From assembly GCF_001469955.1 (NCBI RefSeq), contig NZ_LOPU01000040.1, forward strand, positions 62,001 through 126,000: a stretch of 64,000 bases of DNA, in the 5' to 3' direction. Of this stretch, positions 42,867 to 52,712 are shown piece by piece. The DNA is from Haloprofundus marisrubri (GTDB lineage: Archaea; Halobacteriota; Halobacteria; Halobacteriales; Haloferacaceae). Under the pieces are notes generated by a model. It was not told where the DNA came from and searched no databases. It was given only the letters and a program-made list of their open reading frames with translations. The stretch's first letter is position 1. The number at the start of each line of letters is the position of its first letter. The translations under genes and the position numbers were made by a program.

Positions 42867-44201
42867 TTACTCTCGAAGCGTCCGGTCGACGAACGTCCCG
42901 GCGAGTCCGACGTAGTTCGTCGGGTCCGCTGCTGCTTCGAGTTCGTCGTCGGTCATCGCGTCCGTCACTCGTTCGTCGTCCCGCAGACACGCCAGCAGGT
43001 CCCGGTCGGTCTGAATCGCCTCCATCGCGTTCTCGTGGACGACGTCGTGGGCAGTCTGCCGACCGGTTTTCGACGCGAGCGCCATCATTATCGCCTCCGA
43101 GGCGATGAGCGACCCGTGGTGGTCGAGGTTCTCGCGCATACCTTCCGGATGGACATCGAGGTCGGTAAGCACCGCCTTGCAGTTTTCGAGCAGGCGGCCG
43201 AAGTACAGTCCCGAGTCGGGAACGACCGCGAACTCGACGTACCACGTCGTGAAATCGCGTTCGTCGTACGTCTCGGTCGCTTCCAGCATCGCCGTGGCGT
43301 TCGCCCGCAGGAGTTTCGCCAGCGCCCCGTTGAACTCCGACCGAACAGGGTTCCGTTTGTGCGGCATCGTGCTGCTGCCGACCTCGCCCTCGGGAACGTG
43401 TTCTGTGACCTCACCGAACTCGGGACGGTTGAGCAGCAGAATCTGGTGGGCGATTTTCGAGAGGCCGCTACCAATCTGTGCGAGCACCGAGAGGAACTCC
43501 GCGAATCGGTCGCGGGCGGCGAACCACGGCGTGTCCGGGACGACGAGGTCGAGTTCGGCCGCGAGGTTCTCCTGTACTTCTTCGCCGCCGTGGTCGAGCG
43601 ACGCGAGCGTCCCCGTCGCGCCGAAGAACTCGACGACGAACGTCCGTTCGGCGGCGGCGTCGAGTCGGTCGATATGTCGCTCGACTTCTTCGAGCCAGAC
43701 GGCCGCTTTCAGTCCGAACGTAATGGGCAGTGCGTGGACGAAGTGCGTCCGCCCCATCATCGGCGTGTCGCGGTGGTCGGCGGCGAGTTCGCGGAGCGCC
43801 GCACGGATATCGACCAGGTCGCTCCGATAGCGCTCGTACGCGTCCCGCAACTGGAGGACGACCGCGGTGTCGGAGATGTCCTGGCTCGTCGCCCCCCAGT
43901 GGATGTACTCGCCGGCGTCGTCGAACGACTCCTTCCAAGCGTCGATGATACTCATGGTAAACAAGCCAATCTCCTCGACGTTGGCTGCCACCTGCTCCAT
44001 ATCGAGATGTTCCAGCGACGCCCGCTCGGTTATCTCGGCCGCCGCCGACTCGGGGACGATTCCGGCGTCGGCTTGTGCGCGAGCCAGCGCAGCCTCGACG
44101 TCGAGAAAGCGCTGCAGGTAGCCCGTATCGCCGAATATTTCGCGCATCTCCGGTGTGCCGAACGCGCCCCGAAAGAGACCGCTCGTCTGATGAAAGTGCA
44201 T
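42867..44201 (-). CDS. Lyase of the fumarase/adenylosuccinate lyase superfamily (CMLE/PcaB-like)
   Basis: The start MHFHQTSGLFRGAFGTPEM at 44201 gives 444 residues. The signature GSSTMPHKRNPV (near residues 268-279) is complete, and YIHWGATSQDISDTAVVLQLRDA matches 3-carboxy-cis,cis-muconate cycloisomerase and related C-N lyases. No other protocatechuate-pathway gene is seen, so PcaB function is not assured. A C-N lyase or aspartase-like role (as in EDDS or iminodisuccinate breakdown) is an alternative. It is 73 bp from the MFS gene on the same strand. Confidence 0.88.
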   Translation of the reverse strand: MHFHQTSGLFRGAFGTPEMREIFGDTGYLQRFLDVEAALARAQADAGIVPESAAAEITERASLEHLDMEQVAANVEEIGLFTMSIIDAWKESFDDAGEYIHWGATSQDISDTAVVLQLRDAYERYRSDLVDIRAALRELAADHRDTPMMGRTHFVHALPITFGLKAAVWLEEVERHIDRLDAAAERTFVVEFFGATGTLASLDHGGEEVQENLAAELDLVVPDTPWFAARDRFAEFLSVLAQIGSGLSKIAHQILLLNRPEFGEVTEHVPEGEVGSSTMPHKRNPVRSEFNGALAKLLRANATAMLEATETYDERDFTTWYVEFAVVPDSGLYFGRLLENCKAVLTDLDVHPEGMRENLDHHGSLIASEAIMMALASKTGRQTAHDVVHENAMEAIQTDRDLLACLRDDERVTDAMTDDELEAAADPTNYVGLAGTFVDRTLRE

Positions 44202-44274
44202 TACGACCGCACTGTTCACGGCATTCGTAATGAACGTTTGTGTCGCATGTGTCGTTTGCGTCGGCCTGTGCGAC

Positions 44275-45468
44275 TCACTCCGACGGCAGCGTCGCGTAGA
44301 GCAGCACCGAGACGACGGTCAACGCCGCGAGGAGGAAGAACGCCTCGTCGAACCGTCCGTAGTCACCGAACACGCCGACGACCACCGAACCCATCGATGC
44401 GAAACCCATGAACAGCGTCCTGGCGAGTCCCCACGAAGACCCACGGACGTCCTCGGGGAGTGCGGCGATAGTGAGCGCGTTGCTTATCGGGACTACTCCC
44501 TCACGGACACCGAGTGCGACAATCGCCAGCGCCAGCGGAACGACGTCGTCCAGAAAGGGGATGCTGACGAGCGGAACGATGCTCACCGCACACGTCGTGA
44601 CGAGCGTCCGCTGCTCGCCGAACCGGTCAGCCAGTGTTCCAGCGAGCGGTTGGACGACCGCTGCGCTTGCGAACAGCATCCCGTAGAGGAGCGCGGCCTG
44701 TGCGGCGTCGAACCCCTTCTCTGCGACGAGGTAGAGCGGAAGAAACGCCGTAATCGCCTGGAAGCCGAAAATCATCAACGAGACTGCGGGCACGACGACT
44801 CTCGCCCGCGTCACGACGAGCGCTCTGACGACTGCTCGCCACTGCCCGACGGACAGCAGCGTTCGCGTGGACCCCGATGACTCGGTTCGTCGGGGCACCG
44901 CCCGCGCGAGACCGACTGCGACGAGGACGAACGGGGCGACGAAGACGAGAAACGACGGCCGCCACCCGGTGACTCCTGCGGCGGCGACGGCGACGAACGG
45001 TAGCAACGCCGCGCCGACGCTCCCCGAAGCCAGCGCGATACCGAACATCGCTCCGGAGCGTCGGGTGAACGTCCGCGACAACAACATCCCACGTGGCGGC
45101 CCGTACAGCCCCGTTGCGAGGCCGAACAGTCCGCACGCGACCAAGAAGAGTTCGTAGTTGATTGCTCCTGCGAGCACGACGAGACTCCCCCCGGCGAGAC
45201 AGAGGCTGGTGACGAGCAACGTCCGCTCGTCGACGCGGTCGGCGACCATCCCGGCGGGGAACTGCATGATAGCGTACCCCGCCCAGACGACCGACACGGC
45301 GAATCCAGCGGCGGCGTTCGAGAGACCGAAATCGGCGCTAATCGTCGGCAACAACGCGGGGACGACGAAGCGCATCCCGAGCGTCAGAAACCATCCCGCG
45401 GAGACGGTGAGCAACACGCCAATCCCCGGGAGCCGGAGTGCTCGACGAACCGTCGAGACGGGTCGCAC
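44275..45468 (-). CDS. MFS transporter
   Basis: The 397-residue protein has twelve hydrophobic segments and the major facilitator loop motif between segments 2 and 3 (FPAGMVADRVDERTLL) and between 8 and 9 (LAGTLADRFGEQRTLV). It ends in a short cytoplasmic tail. It probably exports or imports a small organic acid or drug-like compound; substrate unknown. It is upstream of the CMLE-like lyase gene on the same strand and could be co-transcribed. Confidence 0.92.
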   Translation of the reverse strand: MRPVSTVRRALRLPGIGVLLTVSAGWFLTLGMRFVVPALLPTISADFGLSNAAAGFAVSVVWAGYAIMQFPAGMVADRVDERTLLVTSLCLAGGSLVVLAGAINYELFLVACGLFGLATGLYGPPRGMLLSRTFTRRSGAMFGIALASGSVGAALLPFVAVAAAGVTGWRPSFLVFVAPFVLVAVGLARAVPRRTESSGSTRTLLSVGQWRAVVRALVVTRARVVVPAVSLMIFGFQAITAFLPLYLVAEKGFDAAQAALLYGMLFASAAVVQPLAGTLADRFGEQRTLVTTCAVSIVPLVSIPFLDDVVPLALAIVALGVREGVVPISNALTIAALPEDVRGSSWGLARTLFMGFASMGSVVVGVFGDYGRFDEAFFLLAALTVVSVLLYATLPSE

Positions 45469-45983
45469 AGTCAGTCGCCTCCGTCCGTCGCGGTGGTCGA
45501 ACTCACTTTCGAGGACGTTCCTGCGGTAGCCAGTGCGTTAACGAAGCGTTCCGGCCCGACACGTCCCCCCGCTCGTTCCACACGCCGGCGTCCCTGAAGC
45601 ACTGCCCGGATACGACGTCGGTTTCGGTAGATACGATATCGGCCATTAGTCCTCGATTCTTGCCCGAACACATTAGTTCTTTGTACAGAAGTAACTCTCG
45701 TATTTCGTCCATCGGCGGGCTACAGGACGGGCATCGGCGTGGCTCGGCTTTTCATCGTTGGATTGGGGATTCGGGCTGGGCCGCCGATGCCAACGATGCT
45801 ATCCACGCCGCCGGCAACTCTGTGCTGTTCGCTCGGTTCCGGGGTGGAAGAACACAGACTGGAAGACGCTGAACGGCGTGCGTGCGTTTATCTCTACCAT
45901 CTATGCGGCCGCAGACGAGACGAGCTATCGGCAACTACTGGCCGTTCACCGACGTTTATAACCCAGAGGGCGGTAGTACGGAT
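45469..45983. promoter_or_regulatory. 515-bp intergenic region with a leaderless promoter at its right end
   Basis: The right end holds a TATA-like TTTATAA (45954-45960) about 25 bp before the ATG at 45984, which suits a leaderless transcript. The rest contains only weak frames; I recognise no gene. Confidence 0.45.
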
Positions 45984-46715
45984 ATGACATCGATTGGATT
46001 CCAACTGTACAGCCTTCACGGGGTCGACGACTCGCTTCCGACCGTCATCGAGCGTGTCGGTGAGACCGATTTCGAGGGTGTCGAACTCGCCGGTCTGGAC
46101 GAACAAGACCCGAATACAATCGCCGAGGCGCTCGACACCGCCGGCCTCGAACTCGCCGGCGCACACGTCGGATTGGAGGAGTTAGAGGAGGACGTCGACA
46201 CAGTCGCGGAAACGTACCGCGAACTCGGCTGTGAAGACGTCGTCGTGCCGTGGCTCGACCCAGAACAGTTCTCGTCCGTAGACGCGGTCGAATCGGTTGC
46301 CGAGCGACTGGAGGCCGTTTCGGCGGACCTCGAAAACCACGACCTCTCGCTACATTACCACAACCACAATCAGGAGTTCGTCGAACTCGGCGGCGAACCG
46401 GCGCTCTCGACGCTGATGGCGGAGACGGAGACCATCGGCTTCGAACTCGACCTCGGGTGGGTCGGGGCCGCCGGGTACGACCCGCTCCCGTATCTGGACG
46501 ACCACAGCGACCGGGTAACCATCGTCCATCTCAAGGACTACGACGCCGAGACCGGCGACGTCGTCGAAGTCGGCGACGGCGACTTGGACGTCGAAGCGGC
46601 GGTCGAAGCCGTCCGCGGCCACGGTATCGAGTGGCTCGTCTACGAAGCCGAAGAGCGGCCCGACTCGTACGGAACGCTCGACCACGCGGCCGACGTCGTC
46701 GAGACGCACTGGTAG
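45984..46715 (+). CDS. Sugar phosphate isomerase/epimerase (xylose isomerase-like TIM barrel)
   Basis: The ATG at 45984 (MTSIGFQLYSLHGVDDSLP) is preceded by a TATA-like element at leaderless distance. The 243-residue protein has the AP-endonuclease-2/xylose isomerase-like TIM-barrel pattern: DFEGVELAG, LSLHYHNHNQEFVELGG, FELDLGWVGAAG and VTIVHLKDYD, with metal-binding Glu, His and Asp residues. Such enzymes isomerise or epimerise sugars or act on inositol derivatives. The substrate is unknown. It converges with the malic enzyme gene. Confidence 0.87.
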   Translation: MTSIGFQLYSLHGVDDSLPTVIERVGETDFEGVELAGLDEQDPNTIAEALDTAGLELAGAHVGLEELEEDVDTVAETYRELGCEDVVVPWLDPEQFSSVDAVESVAERLEAVSADLENHDLSLHYHNHNQEFVELGGEPALSTLMAETETIGFELDLGWVGAAGYDPLPYLDDHSDRVTIVHLKDYDAETGDVVEVGDGDLDVEAAVEAVRGHGIEWLVYEAEERPDSYGTLDHAADVVETHW

Positions 46716-46772
46716 GGACGGCAGCGAGGTCACCCGTCCCCGAGACGACCCGACTTGTCTCTCGTGTCGGAG

Positions 46773-49028
46773 TCAGTCTTCTTGCGCGTCGACGACCGCG
46801 ACCGCCGCGAGATTGACGATGTCGTTCACTTCATCGCCACGCTGTACCACGTGGACCGGTTTGTCCATGCCGACGAGCATCGGGCCGACGGCCTCGGCGT
46901 CGCCGAGTCGCTGGAGGAGTTTGTAACTGATGTTGCCCGCCTCCAGATTCGGGAAGACGAGGACGTTCGCGGGTTCCTCGAGGTCGGAGAACTCGTACGT
47001 CTCGGTGAGCATCTCCTCGACGAGCGCCGTGTCGGCCTGCATCTCACCGTCGACCGGGAAATCGACCGACGGGTCCGCGGTCAACTGTCGGGCTGCCTCA
47101 CGTGGTTTCTGCGTTCCGTCGTTGTCGACGCTCCCGAAGTCCGAGTAGGAAAGAAACGCCACCCGTGGGTCGACGTTGAACTGGCGCGCGAGCGACGCCG
47201 TGTGCCGGGCGACTTCGGCGAGCACGTCGGCGCTCGGGTCGCGGTTGACCGTCGCGTCGGCACAGAAGACGACTCTGTCGTCGAACGCGAGCATGTAGAC
47301 GCCGGCAGCGTACTCCGTATCGGGTTTCGTGCCGATGACCTGCAGGGGCGGGCGAAGTGCGCTGGGGTAGTGATGTGTGACCCCGGTGAGCATCGCGTCC
47401 GCGTCACCGGCGGCGACCATGACGCTCGCGAGATAGTTCGGGTCGGTTCGCACGAGTTCGGACGCCTCGCGGCGCGTCACACCCTTTCGTTGGCGCCGTC
47501 GGTAGAGTTGGTCTGCGTACTCGTCGAGTACGTCGTCGGTCGGGTCGACGACGGTCGGCTCGAACTCCAGTCCACGAGTCGAAACGACCGATTCGATGGC
47601 GTCTCTGTCGCCGACGAGCAGCGGTTTTGCGATACCCTCAGATTCGATTCGAGCGGCGGCCCGAATCATCTTCTCGTTGTCGCCCTCGGCGAGAACGACG
47701 CGCTTCGAGGCGCTCTGGGCTTTGTTGAGGATGACGCGGAGCATCTCCAGCGACTTCCCGACGCGCGCTTCGAGGCGCTCGTGGTACTCGGTCAGGTCTA
47801 TCTCCCGGCGGGCGACCCCGCTTTTCATCGCCGCCTGTGCGACGGCCGAAGACACCTCGAACAGCACCCGCGTGTCGAGCGGTTTCGGGATGACGTAGTC
47901 GGGACCGAACTGGAGCGGTTGGTCGCCGTACGCCTTCACGACGGCGTCGGGCACGTCCTGACGGGCGAGTTCGGCGAGCGCCTCCGCGGCCGCACGCTTC
48001 ATCTCCTCGTTGATTTCGGTCGCGCGCACGTCGAGCGCACCACGGAAGATGAACGGGAACCCGAGCACGTTGTTCACTTGGTTCGGGTAGTCGGAGCGTC
48101 CGGTCGCCATGATGACGGTGTCGTCGCGGGCGTTTTTGGCCGCCTCGTAGGTGATTTCCGGGTCGGGGTTCGCCATGGCGAAGATGATTGGGTCGTCGGC
48201 CATCGACCGAACCATCTCCGGGGAGACGATACCACCTGCCGAGAGGCCGACGAACACGTCGGCATCCTCCATCGCGTCGGCGACATCTCCCGCCGGGACG
48301 TCACGGGCGAACTCCCGATTGTACTCGTTGAGTTCTCCGGCCTCCGCCCGCTCGGTGGTGAGAATGCCGTCGATATCGCACATGACGATGTTCTCGGGTC
48401 GGACACCGAGTGAGACGTAGAACCGTGCCGTCGCCGTCGCCGCCGCGCCCGCACCGGCGAACGTGACACGAATCGAGTCGAGGTCTTTGTCGACGATATC
48501 GAGCGCGTTGAGAAGTGCAGCGCCGGAGATGATTGCGGTCCCGTGCTGGTCGTCGTGGAAGACGGGAATCGACATCTCCTCGCGGAGCCGCGACTCGATT
48601 TCGAAACACTCCGGTGCGCTGACATCTTCGAGGTTGATACCGCCGAACGTCGGTTCCATCGCACTCACGATACCGGTGAACTCGTCGACATCGTCGGCGT
48701 CGAGTTCGACGTCGAACACGTCGATGTCGGCGAATCGTTTGAACAACACGCCTTTGCCCTCCATGACGGGTTTCGAGGCCTGTCCGCCGATATCGCCTAA
48801 TCCGAGAACGGCCGACCCGTCGGAGACGACACCGACGAGATTCCCCTTCGCCGTGTACTCGTACGCGCGGTCGGGGTCGTCAGCGATGTCCAGACACGGT
48901 GCGGCGACACCGGGCGAGTACGCCAGCGAGAGGTCACGCTGGGTGTTGGTCGACTTCGTCGTCGAGATTTCGATTTTTCCCGCCGGTTCTTCGCTGTGGT
49001 ACTCCCGGGCGTCTTCTTCGAGTGTCAT
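46773..49028 (-). CDS. maeB: NADP-dependent malic enzyme (MaeB type, malic plus PTA-like domain)
   Basis: The ATG at 49028 (MTLEEDAREYHSEEPAGKIE) gives 751 residues, the usual length of MaeB. Residues up to about 430 form the malic enzyme half: LAYSPGVAAPCLDI, VFHDDQHGTAIISGAALLNA and FAGAGAAATATARFYVSLG for NADP. The C-terminal half resembles phosphotransacetylase (FVVASGDADAMLTG-type region), lacks independent activity in known MaeB and probably regulates. It converts malate to pyruvate, linking the acid pathway to central metabolism. Confidence 0.95.
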   Translation of the reverse strand: MTLEEDAREYHSEEPAGKIEISTTKSTNTQRDLSLAYSPGVAAPCLDIADDPDRAYEYTAKGNLVGVVSDGSAVLGLGDIGGQASKPVMEGKGVLFKRFADIDVFDVELDADDVDEFTGIVSAMEPTFGGINLEDVSAPECFEIESRLREEMSIPVFHDDQHGTAIISGAALLNALDIVDKDLDSIRVTFAGAGAAATATARFYVSLGVRPENIVMCDIDGILTTERAEAGELNEYNREFARDVPAGDVADAMEDADVFVGLSAGGIVSPEMVRSMADDPIIFAMANPDPEITYEAAKNARDDTVIMATGRSDYPNQVNNVLGFPFIFRGALDVRATEINEEMKRAAAEALAELARQDVPDAVVKAYGDQPLQFGPDYVIPKPLDTRVLFEVSSAVAQAAMKSGVARREIDLTEYHERLEARVGKSLEMLRVILNKAQSASKRVVLAEGDNEKMIRAAARIESEGIAKPLLVGDRDAIESVVSTRGLEFEPTVVDPTDDVLDEYADQLYRRRQRKGVTRREASELVRTDPNYLASVMVAAGDADAMLTGVTHHYPSALRPPLQVIGTKPDTEYAAGVYMLAFDDRVVFCADATVNRDPSADVLAEVARHTASLARQFNVDPRVAFLSYSDFGSVDNDGTQKPREAARQLTADPSVDFPVDGEMQADTALVEEMLTETYEFSDLEEPANVLVFPNLEAGNISYKLLQRLGDAEAVGPMLVGMDKPVHVVQRGDEVNDIVNLAAVAVVDAQED

Positions 49029-49208
49029 AGAGTGAGTACGCTTCCCGCGACTCATAAAAGTAGTCGACTGTCCATTCGGGAATGTTGTTTTGCGAACGTG
49101 GTACGGACTCGTACCGACCACGCACGTCGATTCGTGTTGACGGTAGTCTCGACGGGATAGTCACATCGCACCGATACATCCTTATCGACTGCACGAGACC
49201 AGTACCCT

Positions 49209-49961
49209 ATGACAAGTCCAACAATCACGGTCTGGAACGAGTTCGTTCACGAACGCGATAGCGACGTCGTCGCGGATATCTACCCTGACGGTATCCACGC
49301 GGTCATCGCCGACGCCCTCGAAGAACACGGTTTCGAGACGCAAACGGCGACGCTGGACGAACCTGAACACGGACTCACCGAGGACGTGCTCGACGACACC
49401 GACGTGCTGACCTGGTGGGGTCACGCCGCTCACGACCAGGTCGACGACCACATCGTCGAACGCGTCAAAGAACGTGTACTCGACGGGATGGGGCTGCTCG
49501 TCCTGCACTCGGCACACTACTCGAAGATTTTCAAATCACTGATGGGGACGACGTGTTCGCTGAAGTGGCGCGAAGCCGCCGAGCGCGAACGACTCTGGAT
49601 TGTCGAACCGAGCCACCCGATCGTCTCCGGCCTCGACGACGACTACATCGAACTGGAGGAAGCGGAGATGTACGGCGAACGCTTCGACGTGCCTGCCCCC
49701 GAGACGCTCGTGTTCAACAGTTGGTTCGAAGGCGGCGAAGTGTTCCGTTCGGGGTGCTGCTATCGCCGCGGCGCGGGCAAAGTGTTCTACTTCCGTCCCG
49801 GCCACGAGACGTACCCCGTCTACCACGACGAAAGTATCCAGCAAGTCCTCGCAAACGCCTGCGAGTGGGCCGCAGCCGGCGAGAACCAGCCGTCACCCAC
49901 CTACGGTAACGCCGACCCGATAGAGGATATCGACACGAGCGACGACCGTACGGTTCACTGA
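49209..49961 (+). CDS. ThuA-like (trehalose utilisation) domain protein
   Basis: The 250-residue protein begins [19 protein letters not shown] and has the ThuA glutamine-amidotransferase-like fold ([72 protein letters not shown]). ThuA of rhizobia is a 3-keto-trehalose-metabolising protein. Here only the fold can be said; a role in a keto-sugar step is possible given the nearby sugar genes. A TATA-like element lies about 25 bp before the start. Confidence 0.85.
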   Translation: MTSPTITVWNEFVHERDSDVVADIYPDGIHAVIADALEEHGFETQTATLDEPEHGLTEDVLDDTDVLTWWGHAAHDQVDDHIVERVKERVLDGMGLLVLHSAHYSKIFKSLMGTTCSLKWREAAERERLWIVEPSHPIVSGLDDDYIELEEAEMYGERFDVPAPETLVFNSWFEGGEVFRSGCCYRRGAGKVFYFRPGHETYPVYHDESIQQVLANACEWAAAGENQPSPTYGNADPIEDIDTSDDRTVH

Positions 49962-50021
49962 GGGGCCAGCGTCCCCCGACCCGTGTGGGACCGATGCCCG
50001 GAATCGCGAGGGCTAACAATT

Positions 50022-50029
50022 TTTATATA
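50022..50029 (+). promoter_or_regulatory. TATA box for a leaderless SMC-related gene
   Basis: TTTATATA sits 23-30 bp before the ATG at 50052, giving the archaeal leaderless promoter geometry. It is the clearest TATA element in this part of the window. Confidence 0.6.
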
Positions 50030-50051
50030 CCACCCACACAGAATATTAGCT

Positions 50052-52007
50052 ATGTCATCGAAAGTTACCACGGACGAATCCGCACGATTCGTGGTGAAAA
50101 ACGTCGGCGGTATTGACGAAACAACCGTCGAACTTCCGCCAGGCATCACGGTTCTCGCGGGCCGCAACGCGACGAACCGAACGTCGTTTCTGCAGGCTAT
50201 CATGGCGACGATGGGAAGCGAACGGGTTTCGTTGAAAGGCGACGCCGACGAGGGCCACGTCGAACTCGAACTCGGCGACGAACTGTACACTCGGACGCTG
50301 ACTCGAACTGGTGGCGGCGTGAGCACGAGCGGTGACCCGTTCCTTGACGACGACGCCGACGTCGCCGACCTCTTCGCGTTCCTTCTCGGCAACAACGAGG
50401 CACGGCGAGCGGTCACGCAGAACGTCGACCTCCGAGAGATTATCATGCGACCGGTCGACACCGACGCGATACACCGAAACATCTCGGAGTTGGAAACCGA
50501 GAAATCACGACTCGACGACCGAATCGACGAACTGCAGGCGTTGAAGCGCGACCTGCCGGAACTGGAGACCGAACGGACACGACTGCGAGAGGAACTCGAC
50601 GCCAAACGAGAGGAACTGGCGGCGAAGGAAGCCGAAATCGACGACCACAGCTCCGATGTCGACGAGTCGCGCGAGGAGAAACGCGAACTCGAAGCGAAGC
50701 TCGACGAGCTCCGTGACCGCCGCGCCGCCCTCGAGACGGTTCGCTCCGATATCGACCTCGAACAGGAGAGTATCGAGTCGTTGACGCGCGAACAGCGCGA
50801 ACTCGAAGACGAACTCGCCGACCTCGACGACGACACCGACGAGACAGACGGAAACATCGACCACCGAATCGACCAACTCCGTGAGCGCAAACAGCGCCTC
50901 AGCAGCGAAGTCAGCGAACTGCAGAACGTTCTGAAGTTCAACGAGGAGATGCTCGAAGACGGTGCAGTCACGGCGACGCTGTCGTCGGAGAACGACTCCG
51001 GGGTGGACTCCGGAGCAGTCACCGACAAACTCGTCGACGACGACACAGTCGTCTGTTGGACCTGTGGGTCGAACGTCGACAGAGAGAACATCGAAGGCAC
51101 GCTCGACCAACTGCGCGCGCTCCGGAAAGAGAAACTCTCGACGGTGCGCGACATCGAAGACGACCTCAGCGAACTCCGAGCGCAGAAAAAGAAACGAGAG
51201 AAGAAACGAAAGCGGGCGGAGACGCTTCGAGCGAAGCGCCGACGCGTCGAAGACGAACTGGACCGCCGCGAGGAGACGCTCTCGGAGAAACGCGAGAAAC
51301 GCGACGAACTCGGCGAGGAAGTCGAAGCGCTCGAAGAGACGGTCGACAGTCTCGAATCGGAGGACTTCGGCGAGATACTCGACCTCCACAAGGAGGCGAA
51401 CGAACTCGAATTCGAACTCAGACGACTGGAGTCTTCACTCGAATCCGTCGAATCGGACATCACCGACATCGAAGAAGAACTCGCCGAGGAGCGTCGTCTC
51501 GACGACGAACGCGAACGCATCGCCGACGAACTCACCGACCTCCGAACCCGAATCGAGCAGATAGAGACGCAGGCGATTTCGGAGTTCAACGAGCACATGG
51601 ACGCCGTACTCGGCATCTTGGAGTACGCGAACATCGAACGAATCTGGATCGAACGCGTCGAGCGTCGCGTCCGTGAGGGTCGACGTAAAGTCGATAAAGC
51701 GGCGTTCGAGCTACACATCGTCCGCAGCACCGAGTCGGGAACGACCTACGAGGACACCGTCGACCACCTCAGCGAGTCCGAACAGGAGGTGACCGGCCTC
51801 ATCTTCGCGCTGGCGGGTTATCTCGTCCACGACCTTTACGAGACGGTTCCGTTCATGCTGCTTGACTCGCTGGAGGCTATCGACTCCGACAGAATCGCTC
51901 GTCTCGTCGACTACCTCTCCGACTACGCGGAGTTCCTCGTTGTCGCGTTGCTCCCGGAGGACGCACAAGCAATCGAGAACGAGGACGCTCGCGTCTCCGA
52001 AATCTGA
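50052..52007 (+). CDS. Archaea-specific SMC-related coiled-coil ATPase (Sph/Rad50-like)
   Basis: The ATG at 50052 (MSSKVTTDESARFVVKNVGG) gives 651 residues. Residues 1-110 are an ABC-type head with a P-loop variant (AGRNATNRTSFLQAIM). About 135-530 is a long coiled coil rich in Glu/Arg heptads, interrupted near 335 by a CxxC (VCWTCGSN) like a Rad50 zinc hook, and the C-terminal half-head contains LIFALAGYLVHDLY and MLLDSLEAIDSDR. Haloarchaeal SMC-related proteins of this class (Sph3-type) are paired with RdfA. The gene is tail-to-tail with rdfA, 42 bp apart. It probably works in DNA or cell-shape organisation. Confidence 0.88.
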   Translation: MSSKVTTDESARFVVKNVGGIDETTVELPPGITVLAGRNATNRTSFLQAIMATMGSERVSLKGDADEGHVELELGDELYTRTLTRTGGGVSTSGDPFLDDDADVADLFAFLLGNNEARRAVTQNVDLREIIMRPVDTDAIHRNISELETEKSRLDDRIDELQALKRDLPELETERTRLREELDAKREELAAKEAEIDDHSSDVDESREEKRELEAKLDELRDRRAALETVRSDIDLEQESIESLTREQRELEDELADLDDDTDETDGNIDHRIDQLRERKQRLSSEVSELQNVLKFNEEMLEDGAVTATLSSENDSGVDSGAVTDKLVDDDTVVCWTCGSNVDRENIEGTLDQLRALRKEKLSTVRDIEDDLSELRAQKKKREKKRKRAETLRAKRRRVEDELDRREETLSEKREKRDELGEEVEALEETVDSLESEDFGEILDLHKEANELEFELRRLESSLESVESDITDIEEELAEERRLDDERERIADELTDLRTRIEQIETQAISEFNEHMDAVLGILEYANIERIWIERVERRVREGRRKVDKAAFELHIVRSTESGTTYEDTVDHLSESEQEVTGLIFALAGYLVHDLYETVPFMLLDSLEAIDSDRIARLVDYLSDYAEFLVVALLPEDAQAIENEDARVSEI

Positions 52008-52049
52008 ATCGCTGTCTCGGAATTTTTGATCGCTGACGGACCGCACTCC

Positions 52050-52712
52050 TCAGTTCGACTCGCTCGTTTCTTCGGTATCACGCCGGGACTCGCAGTCGCA
52101 TCCACCGCGTTCGAGCAGTTCGTCGACGGCGTACTGCGCGCCGCACTCTTCACAGAGTACGTTCATCTCGACGAACAGGCGGAACTCGCCGAGGGTGATG
52201 TGGTCGTTCGCTCGTAACTGGTCGAGGTTGCCCTCGGTCACTGTCGCCGTGCGCGAGCGGAGACGCTGGATGCTCTGAGTCGTGTTCTCCATTCTCTCGG
52301 CGTCGCTCGTTCCTTTGTACTCCGCCCCACGATATTTTTTGAGATACGAGCGTATCGCTTGGTGCGTGACGAAATCACGTTCGAGTCTGTCGATATCGAC
52401 ACCGTCACGTTCGAGTCTGACCCGCGCCTCTGTCCGCATCCCGCTGCTCACATCGTCGTCAGTCAACAGACGGTAGACGTTCTCGACTTCACCGTCCAAC
52501 ATCGACGCTCCGGCCTCCCTCAGCGCGGCGTCGAGTACACGTCGATTGAAGAGGTCCGCCAAGTCCCGAAGGCTTTGCCGCTCTTCACCCTCGCCTGTCC
52601 AGAGTCGCTCTAGTCGGTCACCGAATTCGGGTCCGAGGTCGTACGCCTCGATAACGCGTGCGACCTTACTGTTGGGTCGATTAGAATCGTCGCCCGTCTT
52701 CTCGGAGTCCAT
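52050..52712 (-). CDS. rdfA: Rod-determining factor RdfA-like protein
   Basis: The 220-residue protein begins MDSEKTGDDSNRPNSKVAR and matches the RdfA family: an N-terminal part with AYDLGPEFGDRLERLWTGEG and SLRDLADLFNRRVLDAALREAG, a helical middle (HQAIRSYLKKYRGAEYKG), and a C-terminal zinc-like site (CEECGAQY then GGCDCES). RdfA helps decide rod versus disk shape in Haloferax, acting with an SMC-like protein. Here the SMC-like partner lies tail-to-tail with it. The location on a replicon with a ParA module suggests an extra, plasmid-borne copy. Confidence 0.82.
   Translation of the reverse strand: MDSEKTGDDSNRPNSKVARVIEAYDLGPEFGDRLERLWTGEGEERQSLRDLADLFNRRVLDAALREAGASMLDGEVENVYRLLTDDDVSSGMRTEARVRLERDGVDIDRLERDFVTHQAIRSYLKKYRGAEYKGTSDAERMENTTQSIQRLRSRTATVTEGNLDQLRANDHITLGEFRLFVEMNVLCEECGAQYAVDELLERGGCDCESRRDTEETSESN

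Noticed and set aside
42699-44411. Open frame of 570 codons on the plus strand
   Set aside because: It is antisense to the CMLE-like lyase gene, which has the full superfamily signature.
46755-48413. Open frame of about 550 codons on the plus strand
   Set aside because: It lies antisense to the malic enzyme gene, whose domains and start are clear; its composition is that of a G/C-rich antisense frame.
49955-51730. Long Ser/Arg-rich open frame on the minus strand
   Set aside because: It is the mirror of the coiled-coil SMC-related gene; the Ser runs come from reverse-reading Glu/Asp/Arg codons in G/C-rich DNA.
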